A stretch of 64,000 nt of DNA from Alphaproteobacteria bacterium (GCA_030428255.1 JAUIBT010000012.1:43366-107365), one strand, 5' to 3'. Numbered from the stretch's first letter, positions 45,862 to 55,305 are shown. The notes: generated from the letters alone by a model not told the origin. Numbers and translations: made by a program.

Positions 45862-47244
45862 TTAGCCCTGGAGCTTTTTTAGGTGGTAAGACTTGGGCCG
45901 TGTCAGGTTTTGATAGCCAATGACTGACAGTCCGCCGCCGCGTCCGGTGTTCTTGCAGCCGGTCCAGCACAGGCCGGGGTCCAGGTAGTCCGCGCGGTTC
46001 ATGAACACCGTACCGGTCTCCAACGCTGCGCCAATGCGCTCGGCGCGGGCGGTGTCCTGGGTCCAGAGCGAGGCGGTGAGGCCGTAGTCGCTGTCGTTCA
46101 TCAGCGCGATGGCTTCCTCGTCGTTTTCGACCTTCATGATGCCCACGACAGGGCCAAAGCTTTCCTCGCGCATCACCCGCATGTCGTGGGTGACCTCGGT
46201 TAGGATCTGCGGCGTCAGGTAGGTGCCGCCGTCGTCGCTGGCAAAGGTGGGGATGTGGGCGGTGGCACCGGCGCTGACGGCCTCGGCGATTTGCGCGCGC
46301 ACCTCGTCGGCAAAGCGGCGGTTGGCCATGGGGCCGATGCTGGTCGCGGGGTCCAGAGGGTCGCCCAGGGTATAGCCCTTGACGATGGCGATGGCTTTTT
46401 CAAGGAAGGCGTCGTACAGCGGCGCTTGCACATAGATGCGTTCGATCCCGCAGCAACACTGGCCCGAGTTGAACATAGCGCCATCAATCAGGGTCTCGGC
46501 CGCCGCGTCCAGCAGGGCGTCGTCCATGACATAGCCGGGGTCTTTGCCGCCCAGCTCGGTACTGACAGCGGTAAAGGTACCCGCCGCGGCGCGTTCCATG
46601 GCCACACCGCCCGCAACTGAGCCGGTGAAGTTGACGAAGTTGAAGGCGCGGCCCGCGATCAGTTGGCTGGTGACCGCGTGGTCCAAGAAGATGTTCTGGA
46701 ACACCTCTTCAGGCACACCGGCGGCGTGAAAGGCTTCAGCCATGCGCTCGCCGACCAACAAGGTTTGGGTGGCGTGCTTCAAGATCACCGTGTTGCCCGC
46801 AATCAGAGCGGGCGCGACGGTGTTGATTGCGGTCATGTAGGGGTAGTTCCAGGGCGCCACCACCAGCACCACGCCGTGCGGGATCCGCTTGATGTAGCGC
46901 TTGAAGGTGTCGGACTCTTCCAGCACGATATCGGCCAGAGCCTCATGGGCGATGGAAGCCATGTAGGAGGCACGTTCATTAAAGCCGCCAAACTCGCCGC
47001 CAAAGCGCAGGGGTCGGCCCATCATGCGCGCCAGCTCGGGCACGATGGTCTCGTTCATTGCGCCGACCTTGGCAACGCCCGCCATCACCAGGTCGATACG
47101 TTCTTGCAGCGGACGGGCGGCCCAAGCGGCCCGGGCTTTGCGGGCTCGGTTGGCTGCGGCAAAGGCAGCCTCGGCGTCCAGAGCCGGACGTTCGGCAAAG
47201 ACCGAGCCATCAATGGGAGAAATACAGCGCAGAAGATCGGCCAT
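45862..47244 (-). CDS. NAD(P)-dependent aldehyde dehydrogenase
   Basis: 460 residues. The catalytic Cys is in FNSGQCCCGIERIYV and the general-base Glu in STELGGKDPGYV; VAPWNYPYMTAINTVAPALIAG is the cofactor-fold block. It oxidises an aldehyde to the acid. Between the GS-like ligase and the Fe-ADH, it fits the oxidation of a gamma-glutamyl-bound aminoaldehyde (as PuuC does in the putrescine pathway), but a free aldehyde substrate is equally possible. Confidence 0.93.
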   Translation of the reverse strand: MADLLRCISPIDGSVFAERPALDAEAAFAAANRARKARAAWAARPLQERIDLVMAGVAKVGAMNETIVPELARMMGRPLRFGGEFGGFNERASYMASIAHEALADIVLEESDTFKRYIKRIPHGVVLVVAPWNYPYMTAINTVAPALIAGNTVILKHATQTLLVGERMAEAFHAAGVPEEVFQNIFLDHAVTSQLIAGRAFNFVNFTGSVAGGVAMERAAAGTFTAVSTELGGKDPGYVMDDALLDAAAETLIDGAMFNSGQCCCGIERIYVQAPLYDAFLEKAIAIVKGYTLGDPLDPATSIGPMANRRFADEVRAQIAEAVSAGATAHIPTFASDDGGTYLTPQILTEVTHDMRVMREESFGPVVGIMKVENDEEAIALMNDSDYGLTASLWTQDTARAERIGAALETGTVFMNRADYLDPGLCWTGCKNTGRGGGLSVIGYQNLTRPKSYHLKKLQG

Positions 47245-47346
47245 GCCGGGACTCCCTTAGAGTGATAAAAACATGGACCGTCGGCACAAACTGGGCCGAC
47301 GGGGTCGGACGCGCCCGATCAGGCACGCGCATTGAGGCACGCTTGC

Positions 47347-48720
47347 CTAGGCGCGCTCAAAGCCGCGTGCGACCTCCCAATCGGTGACGACGCGATCAAA
47401 CTCTTGGATCTCGACCTCAGCGGCGCGAGCGTAGTGATCCACCACCGCATCGCCCATCTTCTGGCGCAGCATGCTTGAGCCCAACAGGGCCTCGCGGGCC
47501 TCGCGCAGAGAGCTGGGCAGGAAGCCGCTGTTGCCCTCGTACATGTCGCCGCGCGCGGGCGGCTCCAGGGTCAGGCCTTCTTCGATGCCCGCCAGACCTG
47601 CGGCCAGCATGGCCGCCAGGGTCAGGTAAGGGTTGATGTCCGAGCCCGGCACGCGGCACTCCATGCGCACGCCCTTGCTGCCCTCGCCGCAGAGGCGGAA
47701 ACCAGCGGTGCGGTTGTCGATCGACCAGATGATGCGGGTCGGCGCAAAGCTGCCCTTCACAAAGCGCTTATAGGAATTGATGTAGGGCGCCATGAAGTAG
47801 GTGTAGTCGGCGGCGTACTTCAACAGACCAGCGGTGTAGGACTTCATCAGATCCGACATGCCCAGCGCGTCGCTGGGGTCAAAGAAGGCGTTCTGGCCAT
47901 CGCGCCACAAGGACTGGTGGACGTGCGCAGACGAGCCGACGCGCTCGTGGTGCCACTTGGGCAAGAAGGTCACCGCGCGGCCCTGCTGCCAGGCAATTTC
48001 CTTGGTCGCCTGCTTGGCGATGGTGTGATAATCGGCGGTCAACATGGCCGAGGCGTACTTGATATTCAGCTCCTCTTGGCCGATTTCCGCTTCGCCCTTG
48101 GTGTTCTCAACCGGGATGCCCGCGTTCCACAAGTGGTTGCGCAGCGGGCGCATGATGGGCTCTTCCTTGGTGGTCTGCAGGATGTGGTAGTCCTGGTTAT
48201 AGCCAGAGATGGGCTCCAGATCGCGCCACTTCTCCTTGCGGATTTCCTCAAAGCCCTTTTCGAAGATGAAGAACTCCAGCTCAGTGGCCATCTTGGCGTC
48301 ATAGCCCAGGGCCTCTAGCGCCTTGACTTGGCGCTTAAGCACGGCGCGCGGCGAGTGGGGCACCTCTTCTTGGCTGTGGTGATCCAGCACATCGCAGAGC
48401 ACCATGGCGGTGCCCTCCAGCCAGGGCAGGGGGCGCAAGGTGGTCAGGTCGGGCTTCATGATGTAGTCGCCATAGCCCGCTTCCCAACTGGTGCTGGCAT
48501 AGCCGTCGGGGGTGGCCATCTCAAGATCGGTGGCCAGCAGGTAGTTACAGCAATGGGTCTCCTCCCAGCCGCCGTTGACAAAGTGGCCAGCGTGGAAGCG
48601 CTTGCCCATCAGGCGGCCTTGCATGTCCACCATGCAAACCAGAACGGTATCAATAGAGCCATCTGTCACGCACGCGCGCAGGGCGTCGAGGCTCAGAATT
48701 CCTGCCGAATGATCGACCAT
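47347..48720 (-). CDS. Glutamine synthetase-family ligase, gamma-glutamylpolyamine/ethanolamide synthetase-like
   Basis: 457 residues from the ATG giving MVDHSAGILSLDALRA; the frame extends 42 unlike codons upstream. GS-fold landmarks are ATELEFFIFE (metal ligands), GSSAHVHQSLW, and SIDNRTAGFRLCG with RMECRVPGSDINPYL. The ending ARAAEVEIQEFDRVVTDWEV resembles GlnA3/GlnA4/PuuA-type enzymes rather than housekeeping GlnA, and the Tyr adenylylation loop of GlnA is not seen. Such enzymes link glutamate gamma-carboxyl to an amine using ATP. The adjacent ALDH, Fe-ADH and TRAP transporter suggest a primary amine or amino alcohol as substrate. Confidence 0.88.
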   Translation of the reverse strand: MVDHSAGILSLDALRACVTDGSIDTVLVCMVDMQGRLMGKRFHAGHFVNGGWEETHCCNYLLATDLEMATPDGYASTSWEAGYGDYIMKPDLTTLRPLPWLEGTAMVLCDVLDHHSQEEVPHSPRAVLKRQVKALEALGYDAKMATELEFFIFEKGFEEIRKEKWRDLEPISGYNQDYHILQTTKEEPIMRPLRNHLWNAGIPVENTKGEAEIGQEELNIKYASAMLTADYHTIAKQATKEIAWQQGRAVTFLPKWHHERVGSSAHVHQSLWRDGQNAFFDPSDALGMSDLMKSYTAGLLKYAADYTYFMAPYINSYKRFVKGSFAPTRIIWSIDNRTAGFRLCGEGSKGVRMECRVPGSDINPYLTLAAMLAAGLAGIEEGLTLEPPARGDMYEGNSGFLPSSLREAREALLGSSMLRQKMGDAVVDHYARAAEVEIQEFDRVVTDWEVARGFERA

Positions 48721-48826
48721 GGCGGCTGTTCCACTTCTGTTGTGATCTGGGTGTTGAGGTCGGTATCTATTGGTAATGTCTGACAAAAGAAATAAGGCCT
48801 CTTTTGCGACGCCTTTCAAGCGAGGG

Positions 48827-48854
48827 AAAACCCTGGCAGCCTTCACTGCCAGGG
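48827..48854 (-). terminator. Rho-independent terminator downstream of dctP
   Basis: CCCTGGCAG (48831-48839) pairs perfectly with CTGCCAGGG (48846-48854). On the minus strand the stem is followed by TTTTCCC. It lies after the dctP-like gene and before the GS-like gene, so it should reduce read-through from the transporter into the enzymes. Confidence 0.8.
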
Positions 48855-48890
48855 CTTTTGTAGGGCCATGATCGGCCTTGCATCAAGCCA

Positions 48891-49937
48891 TTAGCCGTAG
48901 CGGTAAGGACGGCCTGCCTTCTGCATATCGGCGTTGTACTTCTTAAAGATGTCGACAACCTTGGCCTTGGTTGGGCTTTCAGCAGCGATTTCATCCCAGA
49001 ACTTGACCGCAGCATCCTCAACCTGTGCCCACTCCGCATCGGGGATTGAGGTCAACTGCATCTTGGTGCCATGAACGCGCAGGCTGGCTTCACCGCCCCA
49101 GTACCACCACTGGCGATAGTAGTGCGACTGGTCACAGCAGACGCGGAACAAAGTTTGCAGGTCTTCCGGCAGCTCGTTCCAGCGGCCCATGTTGGCGAAG
49201 AAGGACCCCGCCCAAGCGCCCGAGATGTTGTTGGTCAGGAAGTAGTTGGTCACATCGGCCCAACCCACGGTGTAGTCCTCGGTAATGCCAGACCAGGCAA
49301 TGCCGTCCAGCTCACCGGTTTGCACTGCAACCTCGATGTCCTCCCAAGGCAAGGTGACGGGCACCACGCCGAACTGGCTCAAGAAACGGCCTGCAGTGGG
49401 GAAGGTGAAGACGCGCTTACCCTTCAGGTCCGCCAGGCTGTTGATGGGGTCCTTGGTTGCGAAGTGGCAAGGGTCCCAAGAGCCCGCAGAGATGTGCTTC
49501 ACACCGACTTTTGAGTACTCGGCGTCCCAGATCTCGTTCAAGCCGTACTGGTTGAACAGCACGGGCACGTCCAGGCTATAGCGGCTGGCGAAGGGGAAGT
49601 AGCCGCCGAACACGGTGACTTCGGTGGGCGAGGCCATAGAGTCATCGTCCGACTGCACTGCGTCGATGGTGCCGCGCTGTAGGGCGCGGAACAATTCGCC
49701 GGTGGGCACAAGCTGATCGGCAAAGAACAACTCAATCTGCATGCGGTCGCCAGCGATCTTATTGAACATGTCGATTGCGGGCTTGATCACGTGCTCTGCC
49801 AGGGCAGGACCCGCGTAGGTTTGCATGCGCCACTTGATGGTGGACTGGGCTAAGGCCGGGGTGGCCAGGGTGCTAGCGATGGGGGCAGCAACCGCGCCGA
49901 CACCCGCCGCTTGCAGGAACTTTCTTCTTGATGTCAT
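48891..49937 (-). CDS. dctP: TRAP transporter substrate-binding protein (DctP family)
   Basis: 348 residues. An N-terminal twin-arginine-type signal (MTSRRKFLQAAGVGAVAAP) exports it folded. The DctP domain includes LADLKGKRVFTFPTAGRFLS and ELDGIAWSGITEDYTVGWAD, near the carboxylate-binding Arg region. It captures an organic acid or related solute in the periplasm and hands it to the DctQM permease encoded directly upstream. The ligand is unknown; context suggests an amine-derived acid or gamma-glutamyl compound. Confidence 0.92.
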   Translation of the reverse strand: MTSRRKFLQAAGVGAVAAPIASTLATPALAQSTIKWRMQTYAGPALAEHVIKPAIDMFNKIAGDRMQIELFFADQLVPTGELFRALQRGTIDAVQSDDDSMASPTEVTVFGGYFPFASRYSLDVPVLFNQYGLNEIWDAEYSKVGVKHISAGSWDPCHFATKDPINSLADLKGKRVFTFPTAGRFLSQFGVVPVTLPWEDIEVAVQTGELDGIAWSGITEDYTVGWADVTNYFLTNNISGAWAGSFFANMGRWNELPEDLQTLFRVCCDQSHYYRQWWYWGGEASLRVHGTKMQLTSIPDAEWAQVEDAAVKFWDEIAAESPTKAKVVDIFKKYNADMQKAGRPYRYG

Positions 49938-49985
49938 GACATACTCCTTTGTCGAAAGCTGGCCCCTAGGCGGGGCTCTTATGGG

Positions 49986-51308
49986 TTATCTGTTGTAGAT
50001 CGACTGTGGCAGCCACAGCGCGATCTGGGGGAAGACCATCACCAGCGCCAGCGCCAACACCATGACCAGCACGAAGGGAATGATGGAGACATAGATGTCC
50101 TTCAAGCCGATTTCCGGTGGTGCCATGGCCCGCATGAGGAACAGGTTGTATCCAAATGGCGGTGTCATGTAGGCGATCTGGGTGGTGATGGTATAGAGGA
50201 CGCCGTACCAGATGAGATCGAAGCCCAAAGCCTGCACCAAGGGCACATACAAGGGCGCGACAATCACCAGCATGGCGGTATCGTCAAGGAAGGTGCCCAT
50301 CAGGATGAAGCTGAGCTGCATGAGGATCAAAATCATCCAAGGGCTGAGGCCGAGCTGTTCGGTGAACAGGTTTTCAATCGCTTTCACCGCGCCCAAGCCG
50401 TCGAAGATGGCGCCAAAGCCAAGGGCTGCCAGGATGATCCACATGAACATGCAAGAGATGGCCAGGGTCTGGCGCACCGTCACCTCAAAGACTTGCCGGG
50501 TCATGCGGCCCTTCAAAATTGCAGCCAGGAAAGCGGCCAGCGCTCCGATTGCCGAGCTTTCGACCAGTGAGGTCCAGCCGTTGACAAAGGGCACCATCAT
50601 GGAAGCGAAGATGGCCAGCGGCAGCAGGCCCGCGCTCAGCAAACGCAGCTTTTCGGCGCGGGAAATGTTGCGCTCTTCTTCGGGCAGGACCGGGCCAAGG
50701 CTCGGCTGGATGTGGCAGCGAATGGCGATGTAGACGATGAACAAGCCCGCCATCATCAGGCCGGGGACCACGCCTGCCAGCCAAAGTTGGCCCACCGGCT
50801 GGCGCGCGATCATCGCATAGAGCACCAGCACCACCGAGGGTGGCACCAATATGCCCAGGCTGGAGCCCGCTTGGATGACCCCTGTAACCATGATCTTGTC
50901 ATAGCCGCGCCGCAACAGCTCGGGCAGGGCAATGGTGGCACCAATCGCCATGCCAGCGACCGACAAGCCGTTCATGGCCGAGATCAGCACCATCAGACCA
51001 ATGGTGCCGATGGCCAGGCCGCCGCGCAGGGGACCCATCCAGACATGGAACATCTTATAGAGGTCGTCGGCGATCTTGGACTCGCTCAAGACATAGCCCA
51101 TGAAGATGAACATGGGCAGGGTCAGCAGCGGGTACCACTTCATCAGCTTCATGGCAGCAGAGAAGGGGATTTCTGATCCGCCCGTGCCCCACAACATCAG
51201 GCCCGCCAGAGCGCCGACAAAACCAATAGCACCAAAGACGCGTTGCCCGGTCATCAGCATGAGCATCATGCCCGCGAACATCACCAGGGCGATCATTTCA
51301 TAGGACAT
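49986..51308 (-). CDS. dctM: TRAP transporter large permease (DctM family)
   Basis: 440 residues and about 12 spans. VFGAIGFVGALAGLMLWG near the start and GSSLGILVPPSVVLVLYAM in the middle are DctM hallmarks. It carries the solute with Na+ across the inner membrane. Its ATG shares one base with the dctQ stop (TAATG), so translation is coupled. Confidence 0.93.
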   Translation of the reverse strand: MSYEMIALVMFAGMMLMLMTGQRVFGAIGFVGALAGLMLWGTGGSEIPFSAAMKLMKWYPLLTLPMFIFMGYVLSESKIADDLYKMFHVWMGPLRGGLAIGTIGLMVLISAMNGLSVAGMAIGATIALPELLRRGYDKIMVTGVIQAGSSLGILVPPSVVLVLYAMIARQPVGQLWLAGVVPGLMMAGLFIVYIAIRCHIQPSLGPVLPEEERNISRAEKLRLLSAGLLPLAIFASMMVPFVNGWTSLVESSAIGALAAFLAAILKGRMTRQVFEVTVRQTLAISCMFMWIILAALGFGAIFDGLGAVKAIENLFTEQLGLSPWMILILMQLSFILMGTFLDDTAMLVIVAPLYVPLVQALGFDLIWYGVLYTITTQIAYMTPPFGYNLFLMRAMAPPEIGLKDIYVSIIPFVLVMVLALALVMVFPQIALWLPQSIYNR

Positions 51309-51904
51309 TAGAGCTCAACCCCCCGCAAGCGTGACAAGTCGCGGAAGAACTCCGCCAGGCACTGCAGCAGCATGAGGAACACCCCGAAGCACGTCAGCAC
51401 CTTGATCGGCCACAGATAGGGACGCCAGGCGGTAGAACTGCGCTCAAGATAGCCCAATTTTGCGCCGGCGGCCTCGGGGCCTTGGGTGAGGAAGGTTGTG
51501 ATGAGATCGCCGAAAAAGGCAAAGGGCTCAAGGCCAAAGTAGCCCAGAGAATAGGCGGTTGAACTCACGGCGCCGTAGAGCAGCATGCCCAAATAGAACA
51601 TCAAGAACAGCACGGTAATGGCATCGACCTTGGCCTTGGTCTCCAGCGACCAGGAGCCATAAAACAGATCCATGCGCACGTTGGAGCCGAGCTGGATCGA
51701 ATAGGGGCCGCCCAGAATATAATAGGCCACCATGACGAACTGGGCAGTCTCCAGCGTCCACAAGGAGGGATTAAAGAAGGTCTTGGAGACCGACGACCAG
51801 AGCAGCACCGCAAACAAGAGAAAAATGAGGTACATGGCCAGGCGACCGATGAAGCGGTTGACCGCGTCGACGCTGTAGACAAAGCCTGTGATAACTCTAG
51901 GCAT
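51308..51904 (-). CDS. dctQ: TRAP transporter small permease (DctQ family)
   Basis: 198 residues, four hydrophobic spans (about 18-38, 52-72, 90-112 and 160-180). Block NVRMDLFYGSWSLETKAKVD is characteristic of DctQ. It pairs with DctM. It overlaps the end of the amidohydrolase-like gene by 8 nt and the start of dctM by 1 nt. Confidence 0.9.
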   Translation of the reverse strand: MPRVITGFVYSVDAVNRFIGRLAMYLIFLLFAVLLWSSVSKTFFNPSLWTLETAQFVMVAYYILGGPYSIQLGSNVRMDLFYGSWSLETKAKVDAITVLFLMFYLGMLLYGAVSSTAYSLGYFGLEPFAFFGDLITTFLTQGPEAAGAKLGYLERSSTAWRPYLWPIKVLTCFGVFLMLLQCLAEFFRDLSRLRGVEL

Positions 51905-52682
51905 GTCGCGCCTCGCGCGGGGCCGCAGTCCGCCAATAGGGCTGCATGAGGGTCAGGAGTTCTGTGGCCAAGGTGTCCTCTTGGTTTTCATTGGTGATCA
52001 GGTCGTTTCGAACTTCAATCATGACATTCGCCAGGCCATGGGCAATGCCATGGATCTTGAGCGAATGGGTGACGCCGTCGGCCGGGCCATAGGGTTGATT
52101 GCGTTCGATGCGGCGATGGGGCAGGTGATGGGCTTCGGTCAGCATGGCGTCGGCCAAGCGGCTGTCGCTGTCGTGCAAAATGCCGATTTCAACCGCGCGG
52201 GCCTGGCCGTAATAGAACGGCGTAAAGCTGTGAACCGTGATCAAAGCTGTGCTGAGCCCAAGCTGCTCGCGCTGGGCGATAAGCTGTGAAACCGCCTGGC
52301 AAAAGGGACGGTAGACCTGCTCGAGCCGCGCTTCGCGCTGCGCAGGGGTCAGGTTGGCGTTGCCTGGCACCACGATCATCTCGGATTGGGCTGAGATGGC
52401 ACCAGCGCTCTCGGGCGGGCGGTTGCAGTCGTAGACCAAGCGCGAGACGCGGCTGGCGATCATGGGGGCGTCCAGGGCCTCAGCCAGCTTGATTGCCAAG
52501 CCGCGCGCGCCCGGGTCCCACACCGCATGGCTATAGCGGTCTTCGGCGGCCAGGCCCAGATCAGCATAGCAGTCAGGGATCGCTGCCGAGGCGTGCTCGC
52601 ACAGGATCAAAGCTGGCCCTTGAGCCTCCTGATTTACAAGCTCGACGACCTGTGATCGGTCGTTCGCGGCTTTGCTCTGCAT
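51897..52682 (-). CDS. N-formylglutamate amidohydrolase family protein (HutG-like)
   Basis: 261 residues from the ATG giving MQSKAANDRS, which has GCGAGGAC just upstream; a further 18 codons upstream are in frame but run into the operator region. LILCEHASAAIPDCYADLGL, DPGARGLAIKLAEAL, VYDCNRPPES and ITVHSFTPFYYG are the conserved FGase blocks with likely Zn ligands. Known members deformylate N-formylglutamate or cleave related N-acyl amino acids. As first gene of a TRAP and GS-like operon, without other histidine-degradation genes, it may instead hydrolyse a gamma-glutamyl or N-acyl intermediate. Confidence 0.85.
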   Translation of the reverse strand: MQSKAANDRSQVVELVNQEAQGPALILCEHASAAIPDCYADLGLAAEDRYSHAVWDPGARGLAIKLAEALDAPMIASRVSRLVYDCNRPPESAGAISAQSEMIVVPGNANLTPAQREARLEQVYRPFCQAVSQLIAQREQLGLSTALITVHSFTPFYYGQARAVEIGILHDSDSRLADAMLTEAHHLPHRRIERNQPYGPADGVTHSLKIHGIAHGLANVMIEVRNDLITNENQEDTLATELLTLMQPYWRTAAPREARHA

Positions 52683-52703
52683 GTCCTCGCCTCTCAGTTG
52701 TGA

Positions 52704-52745
52704 GAAAACTGTTTCATTTTCCGAAAATATTGTCAATATTTTTTC
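52704..52745. promoter_or_regulatory. Operator-like palindromes in the RpiR/amidohydrolase divergent promoter
   Basis: An imperfect palindrome with arms GAAAATATTG (52723-52732) and CAATATT..TTTC (ending 52745) is accompanied by a second GAAAA-CT-GTTTC site at 52704-52715. They sit between the divergently transcribed amidohydrolase/TRAP operon and the RpiR gene, where a MurR/RpiR regulator normally binds. Assignment to this regulator is inference. Confidence 0.6.
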
Positions 52746-52847
52746 AAAAGCGATCGAAGGCCGATGACTTTCCGCGGCGGCAGACTTGGACTAGACTGCT
52801 GCGGACGCGTCAGGTGCGTGTCACGAGAGCAAGGGAGCAGAGCCACA

Positions 52848-53717
52848 TTGACCGAGTCCAACGCAACGGTGCGCGAGCGAATCCGCGAGCATTTGGCCGA
52901 CTTGACCCGCTCCGAACGTAAGTTTGCCAATGCCCTGCTTGAGAACTATCCGGCTGCGGGCTTGGCATCAATCACTCTGGCCGCCAGCGGAGCGGATGTC
53001 TCGACCCCGACGGTGGCGAGAACCGTGCAAAAACTAGGCTTTAAGGGCTATCCTCAGTTTCAGCGCGCTTTGCTGGATGAGTTGGAAGCCACGGGGTCTG
53101 GGCCGACCGAACGGCGGGCGCACTGGGCATCGGAGGCACCGGAGGGCCACCTGCTGAACCGTTTTGCCAAGGCCGCGACCCAGAATATCGAGCGCAGTTT
53201 TGCCAACATCGACAGCCGCCAATTTGATGCCGCTGCCCAGCGTTTGGCGTGCGAAGACCGGCCGCTCTATATCGTTGGCGGGCGTATCTCCAGCGCACTG
53301 GCGCACTATGCTTTCACGCACTTCCAAACCATTCGCGCCCAAGTCATCCACATGACGTCGTCCTCGGCGACCTGGCCGCACTATGTGTTGGATATGGCCG
53401 AAGGCGACACTCTGCTGCTGTTCGACGTGCGCCGCTATGAGACCAATATGCTGCGCCTGGCCAAGCAGGCCCGTGAGCGGGGCGTGCATATCGTGTTGAT
53501 CACCGACCAATGGGCCAGCCCGGTCGCCGCCGTGGCCGACTACACCTTCCGCTGTTGGGTGGAAATTCCCTCGGCCTGGGACTCCAACAGCGCCACCATG
53601 ATGCTGCTTGAGGCCCTGATCGCTGCCACGCAAGAAGTGCATTGGCCCGAGACCAAGGAGCGCTATGAGCGCTTGGAAGATCTGTTCGATTTGACCCGCT
53701 TGTTTAAGTCAACTTAG
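52848..53717 (+). CDS. MurR/RpiR-family transcriptional regulator
   Basis: 289 residues from the TTG at 52848, preceded by AAGGGAG at 10 nt; an in-frame upstream start gives an unlike Cys/Arg-rich leader. The N-terminal HTH_6 domain reads LTRSERKFANALLENYP ... SGADVSTPTVARTVQKLGF, and the C-terminal SIS domain spans about residues 120-255 (PLYIVGGRISSALAHY; GDTLLLFDVRRYE). SIS domains sense phosphorylated sugars or related ligands. It is divergent from the amidohydrolase-TRAP-GS-ALDH-ADH run and is its probable regulator. Confidence 0.92.
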   Translation: MTESNATVRERIREHLADLTRSERKFANALLENYPAAGLASITLAASGADVSTPTVARTVQKLGFKGYPQFQRALLDELEATGSGPTERRAHWASEAPEGHLLNRFAKAATQNIERSFANIDSRQFDAAAQRLACEDRPLYIVGGRISSALAHYAFTHFQTIRAQVIHMTSSSATWPHYVLDMAEGDTLLLFDVRRYETNMLRLAKQARERGVHIVLITDQWASPVAAVADYTFRCWVEIPSAWDSNSATMMLLEALIAATQEVHWPETKERYERLEDLFDLTRLFKST

Positions 53718-53729
53718 CTTCGGCCCCCA

Positions 53730-53767
53730 GAGCGCGTTTCACTGAATTGCATTCAGCTTGCGCACTC
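53730..53767. terminator. Bidirectional hairpin between rpiR-like and sulfatase genes
   Basis: An inner perfect stem CTGAAT-TGC-ATTCAG (53742-53756) is flanked by near-complementary GAGCGCG (53730-53736) and CGCACTC (53761-53767). It lies between convergent genes. There is no clear T-run. Confidence 0.55.
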
Positions 53768-53841
53768 TACCTCGTTAATATTGCTGCAAATGCATCCTGC
53801 TGATCTTTGGCGCAATCGAGGGCGATTCCTTGGGCTTCGCG

Positions 53842-55305
53842 CTAGGCGCGCACGTACTGGGTCTTGGCGTTGCTGTCTGGCTCATAGTCCCAGGCGGTAC
53901 CGTTGGCCTTCATGGCATCGTTGACGACCTGCTTGAGCGGCAAGCGGTCCCAGACCTCGCGGTGGATCTGCTCCAGGTCAAAGCGGCCCGCTATGATGGC
54001 ATGCAGCTCGGCCTCGATATCGCTGAGGGTGGGATCGCCAGCGCGATTGTTCCACTCGCCTGGATCGTCCACCAGATTGAAGAGCTGTGGCTGCGAGCCG
54101 TGGCAGTAGTGATATTTCCAATCACCCAAACGCAGCATGAAGCTTGGCCGCATGATGCCCTCGCCGTGGTATTCGCTGATGATGGGGATCGTTGCGAGAT
54201 CTTCGCCCATGCAGGCGGGCAACAACGAGCGGCCCTCAAAGGCCCGCGCGGGGGTTTGTCCCACCATGTCGGTCAGGGTCGCGGGCAGGTCCAGCAAAGA
54301 GACCGGCGTGTCGATGCGTCGAGGCTCGACGCCAGGAATGTCGATGAGCAGCGGGATGCGCGCCGACCACTCGTACAGGCTGCGCTTTTGGATCATGCCC
54401 TTCTCGCCCAGCATCTCGCCATGGTCAGAGGTGACAATGACAATGGTGTCATCGCGCAAGCCAGCCTCCTCCAGCGCCTCCAAGAGTTCGCCGATCTTGT
54501 CGTCCACGTAGTGCGCCAGCGCCGCAAAGCCGCGCCGCATAGCCCGCAGGTTTTCCGGATCGCGGATCTCGTCGCCGCGCACGTGCAGCCCGTGCCAGCG
54601 CCGCATGGCCAGATCGAAGTCCGAATAACGTTCGTCCATGTCATCCGGGTAGTGCGGCATGGGCAGGTCGGCATCCTTGTACATCTCCCAATACTTGCGC
54701 GGCACTTGGTAAGGCGGGTGCGGATTGGTGAAGGAGACAGTCAGCATCCAAGGATCGGCAGGCGCTTGGCGTAAGAACTCCAGGGACTTGAACTGGGTTT
54801 CCTCGTCGTATTGCAGCTCTTTGGACCAGCCCGGGCCGATATTTTCCGCCAGGTACTGGGGTGTGAAGTCGAAGGCCTTAAAGCTTGGGTCGTCTTCGGG
54901 CGGCAGCGGATAGGACCAGATGAAGCCCGAAGGGTAGATGTCGGTATTCAAGCGGCGCTGGTAGCCGTGCAGTTGATCGGCGCCAACAAAGTGCATCTTG
55001 CCGCTCAAGACCGTCTCATAGCCCGCGTTGGTCAGGTAGTGGGCAAAGGTCGGGATGAAGCTGTGATAGGGATCGCCGTTGTCATAGCAGCCGGTGGTCG
55101 AGGTATAGAGGCCCGTCATGAAACACGAGCGTGCAGGCACGCATATGGGGCTGGGCGTATAGGCCTGAGTAAAGTTCGCTGAGCGTTGCGCCAGCCGCGT
55201 CATGTGGTGCGTGCGCGCGCCCACGCCGCCGCAAGCCTCCAGCATGAAGGGTGTCATTTGATCGGCCATGATCAAAAGGATGTTGGGTTTTTTCGTCTGA
55301 TCCAA
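53842..55305 (-). CDS. betC: Choline-sulfatase-like sulfatase (BetC type)
   Basis: 487 residues from a TTG start preceded by GGGAG; there is no ATG before the first conserved block PNILLIMADQ. The formylglycine site is Cys55 within SPICVPARSCF (CxPxR). LSGKMHFVGADQLHGYQRR and NTDIYPSGF closely match the BetC-type blocks I recall. It would hydrolyse choline-O-sulfate or another alkyl sulfate to the alcohol and sulfate. No betAB genes are seen nearby, so the exact ester is open. It requires a formylglycine-generating system encoded elsewhere. Confidence 0.85.
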   Translation of the reverse strand: MDQTKKPNILLIMADQMTPFMLEACGGVGARTHHMTRLAQRSANFTQAYTPSPICVPARSCFMTGLYTSTTGCYDNGDPYHSFIPTFAHYLTNAGYETVLSGKMHFVGADQLHGYQRRLNTDIYPSGFIWSYPLPPEDDPSFKAFDFTPQYLAENIGPGWSKELQYDEETQFKSLEFLRQAPADPWMLTVSFTNPHPPYQVPRKYWEMYKDADLPMPHYPDDMDERYSDFDLAMRRWHGLHVRGDEIRDPENLRAMRRGFAALAHYVDDKIGELLEALEEAGLRDDTIVIVTSDHGEMLGEKGMIQKRSLYEWSARIPLLIDIPGVEPRRIDTPVSLLDLPATLTDMVGQTPARAFEGRSLLPACMGEDLATIPIISEYHGEGIMRPSFMLRLGDWKYHYCHGSQPQLFNLVDDPGEWNNRAGDPTLSDIEAELHAIIAGRFDLEQIHREVWDRLPLKQVVNDAMKANGTAWDYEPDSNAKTQYVRA

